Part shown: one piece after another, positions 33,332 through 42,301 of the stretch
How the letters are laid out: every line of letters starts with the position of its first letter
Position numbering within the stretch: position 1 is the first letter of the stretch
NCBI RefSeq assembly: GCF_003732705.1
Contig: NZ_MOBR01000026.1
Coordinates: forward strand, 1-64,000
DNA: 64,000 nt
DNA from: Pseudomonas frederiksbergensis
GTDB taxonomy: Bacteria > Pseudomonadota > Gammaproteobacteria > Pseudomonadales > Pseudomonadaceae
Direction of reading: 5' to 3'
Program-made: the position numbers and the translations under genes
Notes under the pieces: generated by a model
Databases searched by the model: none
What the model was told of the DNA's origin: nothing
The model's input: the letters and a program-made list of their open reading frames with translations, nothing else

Positions 33332-34951
33332 TCAGAACAATTTGGTGAACAGCCAGTACAGGCTGCCCGACAGCAGGATCGCCGCCGGCAAGGTCAGCAC
33401 CCACGCCATCAGCAGGTTGCGGATGGTCTTCATCTGCAAACCGCCGCCGTTGGCGACCATCGACCCGGCCACCCCCGAGGACAACACATGGGTGGTGGAC
33501 ACCGGCAAGCCAAACATGTCGGCGGCACCGATGGTCAGCATCGCCACGGTTTCCGCCGAGGCGCCCTGGGCATACGTCAGGTGGGTCTTGCCGATTTTTT
33601 CACCGACGGTCACCACGATGCGCTTCCAGCCGACCATGGTGCCCAGCCCCAGCGCGATGGCCACGGCGATCTTCACCCACAACGGAATGAAGCGCGTGGA
33701 GTTGTCGATCTGCTGCTTGAACAGTTGCAGCTTGCCGCTGGTGTCGGCGTCGAAGTTGCCGACTTTGTTCTTGTCCATCAGGCGAATGGTTTCGCTGGTC
33801 AGGTACATGTCGTTACGCACGTTACCCACGGCCTCGGCCGGGACTTTCGACAGTGAGCCGTAGCCCTTGACCTCGGCGCCGATGCTACCGGTCAGGGCGG
33901 CGAGGGCAGGCACCAATTGTGGCGTGGCTTCTTTGCTGCGCACGTAGTCGGACAGCACTGCGCGCGGATCGCCCAGGGCCGGCAACGGTGAAGCTTTCAC
34001 CAAGGCTTGTTGGGTGACTTCGGCCACCGCGGCGAACTGCAACGCCTGATCGGCCGGCATGGTGCGGTTCAGTGCATACGCCATCGGCAAAGTACCGACC
34101 AGGATCAACATGATCAGGCCCATGCCTTTCTGGCCGTCGTTGGAGCCGTGGGCGAAAGACACGCCGGTGCAGGTCAGGATCAACAGACCGCGAATCCACC
34201 ATGGCGGCGGGGCGTCGCCTTCCGGAGCCTTGTACAGCGCGCGATTCTTGACGAAGGCACGCAAGGCCAGCAGCAACAGCGCGGCAAAGCCGAAGCCGAC
34301 CAACGGCGAGAGCAGCAGCGCGTAACCGATCTTGGTCGCTTGCGCCCAATCCACGCCGCTGGTGCCATCGCGGCCGTGCATCAGGGCATTGGCCACGCCG
34401 ACGCCGATGATCGAACCGATCAGCGTGTGCGACGACGATGCCGGCAAGCCCAGCCACCAAGTGCCGAGGTTCCACAGGATCGCAGCGATTAACAGGGCGA
34501 AGATCATGGCGAAACCGGCGGAGGAGCCGACTTGCAGTATCAGCTCCACCGGCAGCAACGCGATGATGCCGAACGCCACCGCACCGCTTGAAAGCAACAC
34601 GCCGAGAAAGTTGAAGAACCCGGACCAGGCCACCGCGAAGTTCGGCGGCAGCGAGTTGGTGTAAATCACCGTGGCCACGGCGTTGGCGGTGTCGTGGAAG
34701 CCGTTGACGAATTCAAACCCGAGGGCGATCAGCAATGCCACGCCGAGCAGCAGGAACGGGGTCCAGGTGGTCACCACCGTGCCGAGTTCGTGCATGTCGT
34801 GCATCAGGCTGTAAGCGGTGAACAACAAACCGCTGGCCAGTACACCGAAGAAAACCACCAAGGTGAACAGGCCGGGTTTTTTATTGAGCTGCGGTCTGGC
34901 GCTGCTGCCGCTGGCGGGCGCCTGGGCAGTGGTATAGGAAGGAGTAGCCAT
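33332..34951 (-). CDS. pit: Low-affinity inorganic phosphate transporter, Pit family
   Basis: Protein of 539 aa of the PiT family with about ten membrane helices and a long cytoplasmic loop in the middle. The two PiT signatures are GFEFVNGFHDTANAVATVIY (near residue 68) and GAADMFGLPVSTTHVLSSG (near residue 475). The N terminus is a cytosolic tail (MATPSYTTAQAPASG). It takes up phosphate, probably as a metal complex, driven by protons. The ATG at 34951 is chosen. The terminator at 33179 follows. Confidence 0.9.
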   Translation of the reverse strand: MATPSYTTAQAPASGSSARPQLNKKPGLFTLVVFFGVLASGLLFTAYSLMHDMHELGTVVTTWTPFLLLGVALLIALGFEFVNGFHDTANAVATVIYTNSLPPNFAVAWSGFFNFLGVLLSSGAVAFGIIALLPVELILQVGSSAGFAMIFALLIAAILWNLGTWWLGLPASSSHTLIGSIIGVGVANALMHGRDGTSGVDWAQATKIGYALLLSPLVGFGFAALLLLALRAFVKNRALYKAPEGDAPPPWWIRGLLILTCTGVSFAHGSNDGQKGMGLIMLILVGTLPMAYALNRTMPADQALQFAAVAEVTQQALVKASPLPALGDPRAVLSDYVRSKEATPQLVPALAALTGSIGAEVKGYGSLSKVPAEAVGNVRNDMYLTSETIRLMDKNKVGNFDADTSGKLQLFKQQIDNSTRFIPLWVKIAVAIALGLGTMVGWKRIVVTVGEKIGKTHLTYAQGASAETVAMLTIGAADMFGLPVSTTHVLSSGVAGSMVANGGGLQMKTIRNLLMAWVLTLPAAILLSGSLYWLFTKLF

Positions 34952-35064
34952 GCCGGACAATCCTGAGGAGGGAAGGAGTGTCGCCCATGATCGTTTCAAA
35001 ATATGACAGAGAGACTGCGGTGGGTCAGTGTTTACGGTTTTTGTGTAACCACCCGTCCTGTAAT

Positions 35065-35194
35065 GATCGTTCCCACGCGGAGCGGCTGATCGTTCCCACG
35101 CTCTGCGTGGGAATGCAGCAAGGGACGCTCTGCGTCCCAGAAGCGGACGCAGAGCGTCCGGGGAGGCATTCCCACGCGGAGCGTGGGAACGATC
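35065..35194. repeat. REP-type palindromic elements (CGTTCCCACGC family)
   Basis: A partial copy (from 35065) runs directly into a full copy (35088-35194), each starting with GATCGTTCCCACGC. Confidence 0.8.
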
Positions 35195-35202
35195 AAGTCA
35201 GC

Positions 35203-36225
35203 TCAATAATCCTGGCGCTTACGAAACGCCCAACGCCCGGCCAGCACGGTAAACGTCGCGACCAACGCCACCAGAATCCAGAACCCTTCTGGATCCCCCG
35301 CCAGCGGAATCCCCCCAACGTTCATCCCGAAAAAACCGGCAATGATGTTGATCGGCAACGCCAGCACCGTGACCACGGTCAGGGTAAACAGCGTGCGGTT
35401 GCTCTGTTCATTGAGGTTGGCGGCAATCTCTTCCTGCAACAGCTTGATCCGTTCACCGAGGGCCGTCAGGTCGTTGATGATCAGCGCAAACTCCTCGGTG
35501 GATTTGCGCAGTTCCTTGACGTCCTCCTTCTGCAGCCATTGCGGCGGCCGGTTGAGCAGGCGTAGCAGCGACCCCGGCTCCAGCGCCAACAACCGTTGCA
35601 GGCGCACCAGCACCCGCCGATTGGCGCCCAGTTCGGCGCGGTTGGTCGACAGCCGCGACGACAGCAATTCATCTTCGATCTGATCGACACTCTGGCTGGT
35701 CTTGCGCACGATTTGCGTCAGCACCTCGCCCTGATCGCGCAGCAGGTGCACCAGCAACTCCAGGGGCGAGCGAAAGCACTCACCGGCCTTCACCGACGAA
35801 CGCAACTTGTCCACCGAGTGCAACGGTTGCAGGCGCGCGCTGATGATCAGCTTGCTGCGGGCGCACACCCACAGCGTCGACACATCCGACGACACCATGC
35901 TGCTGAGGTTGAACACCACATCGTTGACCACCGCCAGCAACGCCGAATCGACGTGCTCGATCCGCGTCGAGCGCGAGCCTTCGTGCAGCGCCTCGAAAAA
36001 CTCCTCGGGCAATTCCAGATGGCTTTTCATCCATCGCTCGCACGCGGCGTGGGCCAGGTTCAGGTGCAACCAGAGGAATTCATCGCTGTCTTCGGTCTGC
36101 TGCAAGCAGCGCAGTGCCTCGGCCGAATCGATCTCCCGGCCACGCTCACCCGGACGAAAACGGAAGCCGTAAAGCAGGCCGAACAAGTCAGTGTCGCGGT
36201 GAGTGTGATCGATGCTGTGGTTCAT
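35203..36225 (-). CDS. CorA/ZntB-like divalent metal transporter
   Basis: Protein of 340 aa of the CorA family: a long cytosolic N-terminal domain (residues 1-270) and two C-terminal membrane helices with the family's GMN motif in NIIAGFFGMNVGGIPLA. After the GMN the sequence continues PLAGDPEGFWILVALVATF. ZntB-type proteins export zinc while CorA imports magnesium; the sequence does not decide. The ATG at 36225 is chosen, with an alternative start at 36264. Confidence 0.85.
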   Translation of the reverse strand: MNHSIDHTHRDTDLFGLLYGFRFRPGERGREIDSAEALRCLQQTEDSDEFLWLHLNLAHAACERWMKSHLELPEEFFEALHEGSRSTRIEHVDSALLAVVNDVVFNLSSMVSSDVSTLWVCARSKLIISARLQPLHSVDKLRSSVKAGECFRSPLELLVHLLRDQGEVLTQIVRKTSQSVDQIEDELLSSRLSTNRAELGANRRVLVRLQRLLALEPGSLLRLLNRPPQWLQKEDVKELRKSTEEFALIINDLTALGERIKLLQEEIAANLNEQSNRTLFTLTVVTVLALPINIIAGFFGMNVGGIPLAGDPEGFWILVALVATFTVLAGRWAFRKRQDY

Positions 36226-36361
36226 GAGGTCTCGCTGGGAGGAAGTGCCTGTCGCGGGTTTCACAGGTTCACTTGATCCGCATCATCGCAATGAGTTTTG
36301 ACGGTTTTATGACAGTTGCGTGGCGACGCAAACGTGTGCGTTACCGATGGTCGGGAATGAT

Positions 36362-36388
36362 TCAAGAATCGCTCTGGAACGCCGATGA
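36362..36388 (+). promoter_or_regulatory. FliA (sigma-28) promoter
   Basis: TCAAGAAT, an 11-base gap and GCCGATGA match the flagellar sigma-28 consensus (TCAAG-like -35, GCCGAT -10) almost perfectly. It lies about 114 bases before the start of the chemoreceptor gene at 36502, in the right direction. Confidence 0.65.
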
Positions 36389-36501
36389 CGCAGGTGTCAG
36401 GTTGCGCGGCTCCGGCCACGAGCCGGGACCGCAGACAGGGAAGTTTGGACGTCTTTCACGCCCAACCAGGCGTGCCTCTTTTCTGTCATGAGTATCATCC
36501 G

Positions 36502-38120
36502 ATGCTGCAAAAATCCCTGAGAGCCCAAATCCTCGCGTTGCTCGGCGGCAGCCTGTTGGCGATGTTGCTGATCGCTTTGGCCTGCATTTCCTGTCCAGCG
36601 GCGTGCAGAGCTACGCCAATCTGATCGACGGACCGTTGCACACCTCGCAATTGATCGATGAGGCCAACCTGCAATTCAAGGTGCAGGTTCAGGAGTGGAA
36701 AAATGTCCTGCTGCGCGGCAAGCAGCCGGCGGACCTGGATAAATACTGGAAGCAATTCGAAGACCGCCAGCGCGACGTGCAGGGCATCCTCGGCGAACTC
36801 GCCAGCCAGAAAGGCCTGGATGGCCAGCTCAAGACCCGCATCGAACGCCTGCGTGACGAACACCGTCAGTTGGGCAGCGCCTACCAGAAAGGTCGCGATG
36901 CCTACGTCGCCGCCGGTGCCGACCCGACCGCCGGTGACACCGCCGTCAAAGGTGTGGACCGCGCCACCAGCGATCAGATGAGCGAATTGGTCGGCGAACT
37001 GCGCAAGCAAGGCAGTGAACAGTCCGCGCTGATCAGCGCCGATGCCGAGCGCACGGTGATGCTGGGGATTATCGTGATGCTCGCCTCGGGTCTGTTGATC
37101 GGCCTGTTGAGCGTGTGGCTGATCAACCGCAACCTGGTGGATCCGATCCGCAAACTGATCGACTACGTGGCGCAACTCAGCCAGGGCAAATTTGCCGATC
37201 GCGTGGCCAGCACCCGTCAGGATGAACTGGGCAAACTGGCCATGGCCGCGAACACCCTGCGCGACTTCCTCGCCGAAACTTTCACTCGTTTGCAGCGCAG
37301 CGCCAAGGACCTGGACAGCGCCAGCGGCGAGTTGAATGCCATCGCCGGCCTGATGGCCAGCGGCACCAACGAGCAGTTCAACCGCACCGATCAGGTGGCC
37401 ACGGCGATGAACGAAATGTCCGCCACCGCCCAGGAAGTGGCGCGTCACGCCGCCGATGCGGCACGCGCCGCTGACGATGCCGACCAGTCCGCCCAGCAAG
37501 GCGAAAAAGTCATGCAGGGCACCATTCACACCATCACCCAGATGCGCGGTGAAATCGCCAACACCGCAACGGTCATCCGTCGTCTGGAAACCGACAGCGG
37601 TCGTATCGGCAAGGTGCTGGAAGTGATTCGCGGCATCGCCGAGCAGACCAATTTGCTGGCGCTCAACGCGGCGATCGAAGCGGCCCGTGCCGGTGAAGCC
37701 GGACGCGGTTTTGCGGTAGTGGCCGACGAAGTGCGCAGCCTGGCCCAGCGCACGGCGGCATCGATCATTGAGATCAACCAGATCATCCAGACCGTGCAAA
37801 CCGGCGCGGTGGACGCGGCTCAGGCGATTGAAAGCGGCCAGTCCCGCAGCGAAGAAAGTGTCGCGCAAGTGACCCAGGCCGGCGCCATGCTGGAGCGCAT
37901 CACCCATGCCGTGGAGGCCATCCGCGACATGAACCGCCAGATCGCCACCGCCGCCGAAGAGCAGACCTCGGTGGCCGAAGACATCTCGCGCAACCTCACC
38001 GAAATCACCACGATTGCCAGTACCAACCTGGACAACGTGCAGCGCACCGAAGCGGCGAGCCACAACCTGCACGGGTTGTCGGGGCAGTTGAATGAAGTGA
38101 CGGCGCGCCTGAGCGCTTAA
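36502..38120 (+). pseudogene. Methyl-accepting chemotaxis protein, frameshifted in the first membrane helix
   Basis: The C-terminal frame from about 36603 encodes a 505-residue MCP: a helical periplasmic sensor domain (about 10-150), membrane helix 2 (VMLGIIVMLASGLLIGLLSV), HAMP and a signalling domain with IRGIAEQTNLLALNAAIEAA. The expected first helix is in another frame: from the ATG at 36502 it reads MLQKSLRAQILALLGGSLLA and then ends in an early stop. One missing base at about 36580-36590, where a T run lies, restores ACIFLSSGVQSY. Either a true inactivating mutation or an assembly error. A FliA promoter precedes it. Confidence 0.8.
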
Positions 38121-38126
38121 GCAAAA

Positions 38127-38167
38127 CGACTGTGTACCGGTTTACTTACCAAACCGGTACACAGTCG
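38127..38167. terminator. Strong inverted repeat after the chemoreceptor gene
   Basis: CGACTGTGTACCGGTTT and its complement form a perfect 17-bp stem with loop ACTTACC (38144-38150). It ends the chemoreceptor gene. There is no T run after it. Confidence 0.7.
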
Positions 38168-38231
38168 ATCTCAAGTGCGGCCAGGGGATGTCGATGATGG
38201 GGTTAACCTGAACCCACATAGGACAAGTCCC

Positions 38232-38666
38232 ATGGTCAGCATCACCTCGGTTTCGATCAACCAGACCCTTTCCACACCGACCAGCAAAACCTCGATCAGC
38301 GACAGCACCGAAGACACCACGTCTGCGACCACCTCTTCCAGCGATACCACCAAGGCTTCCGCCGCTGGTGCCGCGCCGGCTGGCGGTGGTAGCAGTTCGA
38401 GCAGCAGCACTGAATCCGATGCGGTGAAGGAACTGCGCAAGCAAATCGCCGAGCTGCAAAAGCAATTGCAGGAACAACAGCAGCAGTTGCAAGCGGCCCA
38501 GGCCAAGCAGGAAAGCGCTGATGCGAAAGCCGCAGACGTCGCCGCGGCTCAGTCGCAGATCTCGGCGACCTCGGGCTCGTTGCAAACCGCCACGGCGGCG
38601 TTGTTGCAAGCGTTGCAGGAGGATGGCGGCAGCACGTCCGGGTCGATGGTCAGTACGACGGCTTGA
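38232..38666 (+). CDS. Hypothetical low-complexity and coiled-coil protein, 144 aa
   Basis: No family recognised. The first half (residues 1-75) is Ser/Thr/Ala/Gly-rich and disordered. The second half has a coiled coil (DAVKELRKQIAELQKQLQEQ and Gln/Ala-rich continuation, about 80-120) resembling FlxA-like proteins. AGGACAAGTCCC precedes the ATG at 38232. A strong inverted repeat lies upstream and a minus-strand terminator downstream. Confidence 0.65.
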   Translation: MVSITSVSINQTLSTPTSKTSISDSTEDTTSATTSSSDTTKASAAGAAPAGGGSSSSSSTESDAVKELRKQIAELQKQLQEQQQQLQAAQAKQESADAKAADVAAAQSQISATSGSLQTATAALLQALQEDGGSTSGSMVSTTA

Positions 38667-38680
38667 TGGGCTCAAGACAT

Positions 38681-38716
38681 AAAAAAAACGCACGACTCGA
38701 AGACTGTGCGTTCTTT
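38681..38716 (-). terminator. Rho-independent terminator of the PepSY gene
   Basis: AACGCAC and GTGCGTT form a 7-bp stem, and on the minus strand a run of eight T follows. It lies downstream of the PepSY gene. On the plus strand it may also end the gene at 38232. Confidence 0.65.
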
Positions 38717-38731
38717 GAATTCAACACAAAA

Positions 38732-38824
38732 CCTGTAGGAGCAAAGCTTGCTCGCGAAGACGGCAGTACAGTCAAAATTTGTATGACTGACACACCACCT
38801 TCGCGAGCAAGCCCGCTCCCACAG
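38732..38824. repeat. REP doublet (REPIN)
   Basis: CTGTAGGAGCAAAGCTTGCT and an inverted REP core, CGCGAGCAAGCCCGCTCCC. Confidence 0.85.
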
Positions 38825-38842
38825 GGAGATTCGGGGGGGGGA

Positions 38843-39148
38843 TTATGTGTCTTGCTTGTTGCTCAGGACTTTGCCGGTGGCTGCGTCGAAATCCACGTCC
38901 CATTCAACGCCGTTAGCGGCTTTCAGTTCGACTTCGTATTCGTAGCCGTTGAAGTGGTTGTCCAGATCGGTGTCGGTGATGGTCGCACCTGGATGCAGTT
39001 TCAGGGCAGCCTGGTTCAATTCTTCCAAAGGCTTGATCTTGCCGCTTTTGACCAGCTCAGGGATTTGATCGACACGAACATCAGCCTGGGCAATACCCGC
39101 AGTGAGGGTCAGGGCAGCGGCGGTGAACAGGGCAGTCAGGGTTTTCAT
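38843..39148 (-). CDS. Exported PepSY-domain protein
   Basis: Protein of 101 aa. Sec signal peptide (MKTLTALFTAAALTLTAGIA, cleavage after AQA), then a single PepSY domain: VDQIPELVKSGKIKPLEELN and YEVELKAANGVEWDVDFDAA with a final Thr-Gly-Lys. PepSY proteins are thought to inhibit peptidases or to act in sensing. It starts at the ATG with AAGGAAAGACGC upstream, and a terminator follows. Confidence 0.85.
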   Translation of the reverse strand: MKTLTALFTAAALTLTAGIAQADVRVDQIPELVKSGKIKPLEELNQAALKLHPGATITDTDLDNHFNGYEYEVELKAANGVEWDVDFDAATGKVLSNKQDT

Positions 39149-39240
39149 AAGCGTCTTTCCTTGGGTGAACTGTTTAAGTGGGCTCAGGTTAACCAGCGCA
39201 ACTTAATTCACCCTTAAATTCAGCGGCGACCGCTAAAAGC

Positions 39241-39308
39241 ATTCGCGAGCAGGCTCGCTCCCACAGGTTGAGCGCAAATCCTGTGGGAGCGAGCCTGCTC
39301 GCGAAGAA
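39241..39308. repeat. REP doublet (REPIN)
   Basis: CGCGAGCAGGCTCGCTCCCAC and its inverted copy. Confidence 0.8.
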
Positions 39309-39326
39309 GTTAACGCGGTGTGCCGA

Positions 39327-40454
39327 TCAGTACCCGTTGTTCTGCAGCAATTGCGCCACGGTACCCGCCGCCGGGCGTTTGTAGAACTTCAACAGTTCGC
39401 TGGCGCGGTTGGTGAAAATGCCATCGACGCCGGCGTCCATCACCTTCTGGTAATCCACGGCATCGTCGATGGTGTAGACGTGCACCAGCATGCCCTGATC
39501 GTGGGTGTACTGGTTCATCCATGGCTTGACCAGGTCCGAGTAGCTCTGATCGCCACCCTTGGTCAGCGCCGCCGAAGGACCGGTGCCGATCGCGCCCTGG
39601 GACTTGGCGTACTCGACCCATTGCTGGAATTCGGCTTTGTCTTTGGGCTCCTGCTTGGCGTAGTAAGTGGCTTTGTCCTTGTCGCCGGATTCAGCGAACG
39701 TCACTTTGGATTTCGGCTCGATGCTGCCGTCACCGACCCACAGCAACAGGATTTTCGGCACTTTCGGCATTTCTTTTTGCAGCAGTTCGAGGCTGCTCTT
39801 CTCGAAGGTTTGCAACACGACCTTGCCTTTGCCCTGGCCAACGGCCAGATCACTCTTCGCCAGTTTCGAGCCGGCCGGGCTCAGCCAGCCGCGATCCTGG
39901 AGTTTGTCCTTGAGGTCGCGTTCGATACCGGGGAATTGCTTCGGCTCCTTGGTTTCGATGTACAGGCCGGGCTTGTGCAGCGGATTGCCCTCGGCGATGT
40001 CGATGATTTCATCGAGGGTCAGAATCTTCAGGCCAACGTAGGCCGGGCGCGCGCGATCCGGGTAAGCGGCGTTGAACCAACTGCCGGCGTCGAGGGTTTT
40101 CAGTTCGCCAATCGTGAACTGGTTGGCCGGGGCATCCTTGCGCTCAGGAAACTTTTTGGCGACGTCGGTGGTGCGTTGCAGATTATTGTCGTGCAGGGCG
40201 AACAGCACGCCGTCCTTGCTGCGCTGCAAGTCCATTTCCAGGTAATCGGCACCCAGGTCGCGGGCCAGTTTGTAGGACGCGGCGGTGGATTCCGGGGCAT
40301 CGAACGATGCGCCGCGGTGGGCAATCACCGCGGGATGCGGGATGCCTAACGTGGTCGCCAGCGCGGTAGGGCTGGGCTGGCTGGCGGCCTGTGCCTGGCC
40401 GAGGCCGAGCAGCAGACTCAGCAGCAAGGCGCTCTTGGTGAAGGTTGCAGGCAT
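39327..40454 (-). CDS. glpQ: Periplasmic glycerophosphodiester phosphodiesterase
   Basis: Protein of 375 aa. Sec signal peptide (KSALLLSLLLGLGQAQA), then the GDPD TIM-barrel: PAVIAHRGASFDAPESTAAS (catalytic H-R-G, residues 43-47), DYLEMDLQRSKDGVLFALHD with the metal-binding E-D and catalytic His, and the C-terminal VYTIDDAVDYQKVMDAGVDG. It hydrolyses glycerophosphodiesters to glycerol 3-phosphate and an alcohol. Length is normal for GlpQ. The neighbour genes do not form an operon with it. Confidence 0.9.
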   Translation of the reverse strand: MPATFTKSALLLSLLLGLGQAQAASQPSPTALATTLGIPHPAVIAHRGASFDAPESTAASYKLARDLGADYLEMDLQRSKDGVLFALHDNNLQRTTDVAKKFPERKDAPANQFTIGELKTLDAGSWFNAAYPDRARPAYVGLKILTLDEIIDIAEGNPLHKPGLYIETKEPKQFPGIERDLKDKLQDRGWLSPAGSKLAKSDLAVGQGKGKVVLQTFEKSSLELLQKEMPKVPKILLLWVGDGSIEPKSKVTFAESGDKDKATYYAKQEPKDKAEFQQWVEYAKSQGAIGTGPSAALTKGGDQSYSDLVKPWMNQYTHDQGMLVHVYTIDDAVDYQKVMDAGVDGIFTNRASELLKFYKRPAAGTVAQLLQNNGY

Positions 40455-40688
40455 GGTCGAGGTCCTTTCGCAGAGGTTTTCAAAGACGTCCCTTTTAACA
40501 ACTGAGCGCCGCGAGCGCTATCGCAAGACCGACATAAACGTGTTTAAAGCAGTTTTTTTCAGCGCTTTTGTGCGGTTCTTTGCAGTACTCTTGGCCCCGG
40601 CAGTTTCCCCGGCAGAGGGAAACCCGTTCGTCACCTTGCGTGTAAACCATCGATCACCGGTCCCTATTCGACCTTTTGTGAGGTTTAT

Positions 40689-41015
40689 ATGCGCATCACT
40701 TCCCAACTCATCTGCCAGGCCGCCGACCAACTCAAGGGCTTCGTGGGCCTCAACCGCAAGACCGGCCAGTACATCGTGCGTTTCAGCGAAGACTCCTTCG
40801 GCATGGACGTGGCCGATGACGGCATTATTCCTACCAGTGAATTCGTCTGGGCACCGGGGCCTGATCAGGCGATGACGCTCAAGCGTGAGTTGATTCAGTT
40901 GCTGCTGGATCAGAATATTGATGACCGGATCAATGTGACCGAGCCGTTGCGGGTGTACATGAATCGGCGGGAAGTGCCGGAGATATCGGCGGTTCGGAGT
41001 TTGGTTCAGGGCTGA
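40689..41015 (+). CDS. DUF2025-family protein
   Basis: Protein of 108 aa, similar by eye to the Pseudomonas DUF2025 family. The segment SQLICQAADQLKGFVGLNRK is followed by TGQYIVRFSEDSFGMDVADD and EFVWAPGPDQ, which is highly conserved in the family. No signal peptide or membrane segment. The function is unknown. ATG at 40689, with TGTGAGGTTTAT before it. Confidence 0.75.
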   Translation: MRITSQLICQAADQLKGFVGLNRKTGQYIVRFSEDSFGMDVADDGIIPTSEFVWAPGPDQAMTLKRELIQLLLDQNIDDRINVTEPLRVYMNRREVPEISAVRSLVQG

Positions 41016-41040
41016 TGGTTTTGTGGTGACTTTACTGGCC

Positions 41041-41120
41041 TCTTCGCGAGCAGGCTCGCTCCCACACTGGATCTGTGGCGCAAGCAAATCCCCCTGTGGG
41101 AGCGAGCCTGCTCGCGAAAG
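41041..41120. repeat. REP doublet (REPIN)
   Basis: CGCGAGCAGGCTCGCTCCCAC and its inverted copy separated by about 35 bases. Confidence 0.8.
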
Positions 41121-41143
41121 CGGCCTCAAAAACACTGCATCAT

Positions 41144-41467
41144 TCAAAGCTTGAACGCATAAGCCCGCTCAACCCGACACACCCGCGTATGACACTGCGC
41201 ATACCAAGTCGCCCGCCCACGCTCACGAATTGCACTGTGCTCAGGATGCTGCTTCCACGCCAGAATCGCCGCCTCACTCACCCAGTACGACACGGTAATC
41301 CCCAACCCATCCTCACCCCGGGCCGATTCCACGCCGAGGAATCCCGGCTGCTCGCGCGCCAGTTGCACCATACGCCCAGCCGCCTCGGCGTAGCCCTGGT
41401 CACCGTCGGTGCGCAGTGAGGTGAAGATCACCGCGTAATAGTGGGGCGGTGGCGTAGTGGCGATCAT
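41144..41467 (-). CDS. Antibiotic biosynthesis monooxygenase (ABM) domain protein
   Basis: Protein of 107 aa of the ABM ferredoxin-like fold: YYAVIFTSLRT start, GYAEAAGRMVQLAREQPGFL with the conserved QPGFLG pattern, GITVSYWVSEAAILAWKQHP and the C-terminal Tyr-Ala. It often acts on small aromatic or heme substrates. The ATG at 41467 overlaps the stop of the amidotransferase-like gene (ATGA), so it is co-translated with it. Confidence 0.85.
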   Translation of the reverse strand: MIATTPPPHYYAVIFTSLRTDGDQGYAEAAGRMVQLAREQPGFLGVESARGEDGLGITVSYWVSEAAILAWKQHPEHSAIRERGRATWYAQCHTRVCRVERAYAFKL

Positions 41468-42183
41468 CGTTTGTGTCTCGCACAAGCTTCGACCAGTGCA
41501 CGAACCAGCGGCGGCAACGTGCCCTTGAGCGCGGCACGTTCCGGTTGAAACAGGGTGGCGACGAAGAAGGGATGCCCCTTGAGCTCCACCGCCCGCAAAT
41601 CCCCATTCGAATCGTGACCGACGGCGTTGAGTTTCTGGTTCAGCAGTTCTTGTTCGAACTGCGGATTCACACCGTAACGACAGCGATAGCCTTCGTGAAT
41701 CTCGGACTTTTCATACGCCTTGGCGATTAACGAACCTTCAACCAAATGGATGCTGTCGACCGCTTCCACCAACGAACACGTCAGCGGTGTGAGCAAGGCT
41801 CGTTCAGCATCGGGGGAGGTTTCGCCGTGCTCGGCATCGGCCCAACCGAGAACGTTGCGGGCGTATTCCAGCACCGCGTGTTGAAAACCGCCGCAGGTGC
41901 CGAGGAAAGGTCGCTGGTGTTCGCGGGCAAAACGGATCGCGCGTAATGCGCCGTCCATGTCGCGGTAAGGGCTGGCGGGCACGCACCAGAAGCCGTCGAA
42001 GGTGTTGAACGGGGTATCGGCGTTGATCTGGTCAGTGGCCAGCCATTGGAACTGCACGTCCAGGCCTGAGTGCTCGGCGGCCATGCCGAGGGCGATGGGG
42101 ATGGCTTGGTGGGCGGTGACTTGCGGGTCGTAGTCGCCGATCAGGGCGATGCGAATGGGATTTTCAGGAGAAACTTGATCCAT
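41464..42183 (-). CDS. CTP synthase C-terminal-like glutamine amidotransferase domain protein
   Basis: Protein of 239 aa resembling the C-terminal glutaminase domain of CTP synthase, without its synthetase half: IRIALIGDYDPQVTAHQAIP start, GFWCVPASPYRDMDGALRAI, RPFLGTCGGFQHAVLEYARN with the catalytic Cys near residue 93 in the nucleophile elbow, then a C-terminal His-rich part, KGHPFFVATLFQPE. The function is unknown. ATG at 42183 with AAGGAAAACCAC before it. It is coupled to the ABM gene. Confidence 0.85.
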   Translation of the reverse strand: MDQVSPENPIRIALIGDYDPQVTAHQAIPIALGMAAEHSGLDVQFQWLATDQINADTPFNTFDGFWCVPASPYRDMDGALRAIRFAREHQRPFLGTCGGFQHAVLEYARNVLGWADAEHGETSPDAERALLTPLTCSLVEAVDSIHLVEGSLIAKAYEKSEIHEGYRCRYGVNPQFEQELLNQKLNAVGHDSNGDLRAVELKGHPFFVATLFQPERAALKGTLPPLVRALVEACARHKR

Positions 42184-42301
42184 GTGGTTTTCCTTCAAAG
42201 CAGCGATTTTGAGAGCCGCGAATAACCCTGTGGCGAGGTTGTTCGTTTCTGTCGGCCACTATAAATTGGCGTTCACGCACTCAATATTGGCGTATACCCA
42301 A

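Noticed and set aside
36495..38072. 525-codon frame opposite the chemoreceptor
   Set aside because: Antisense shadow with Gly/His-rich composition.
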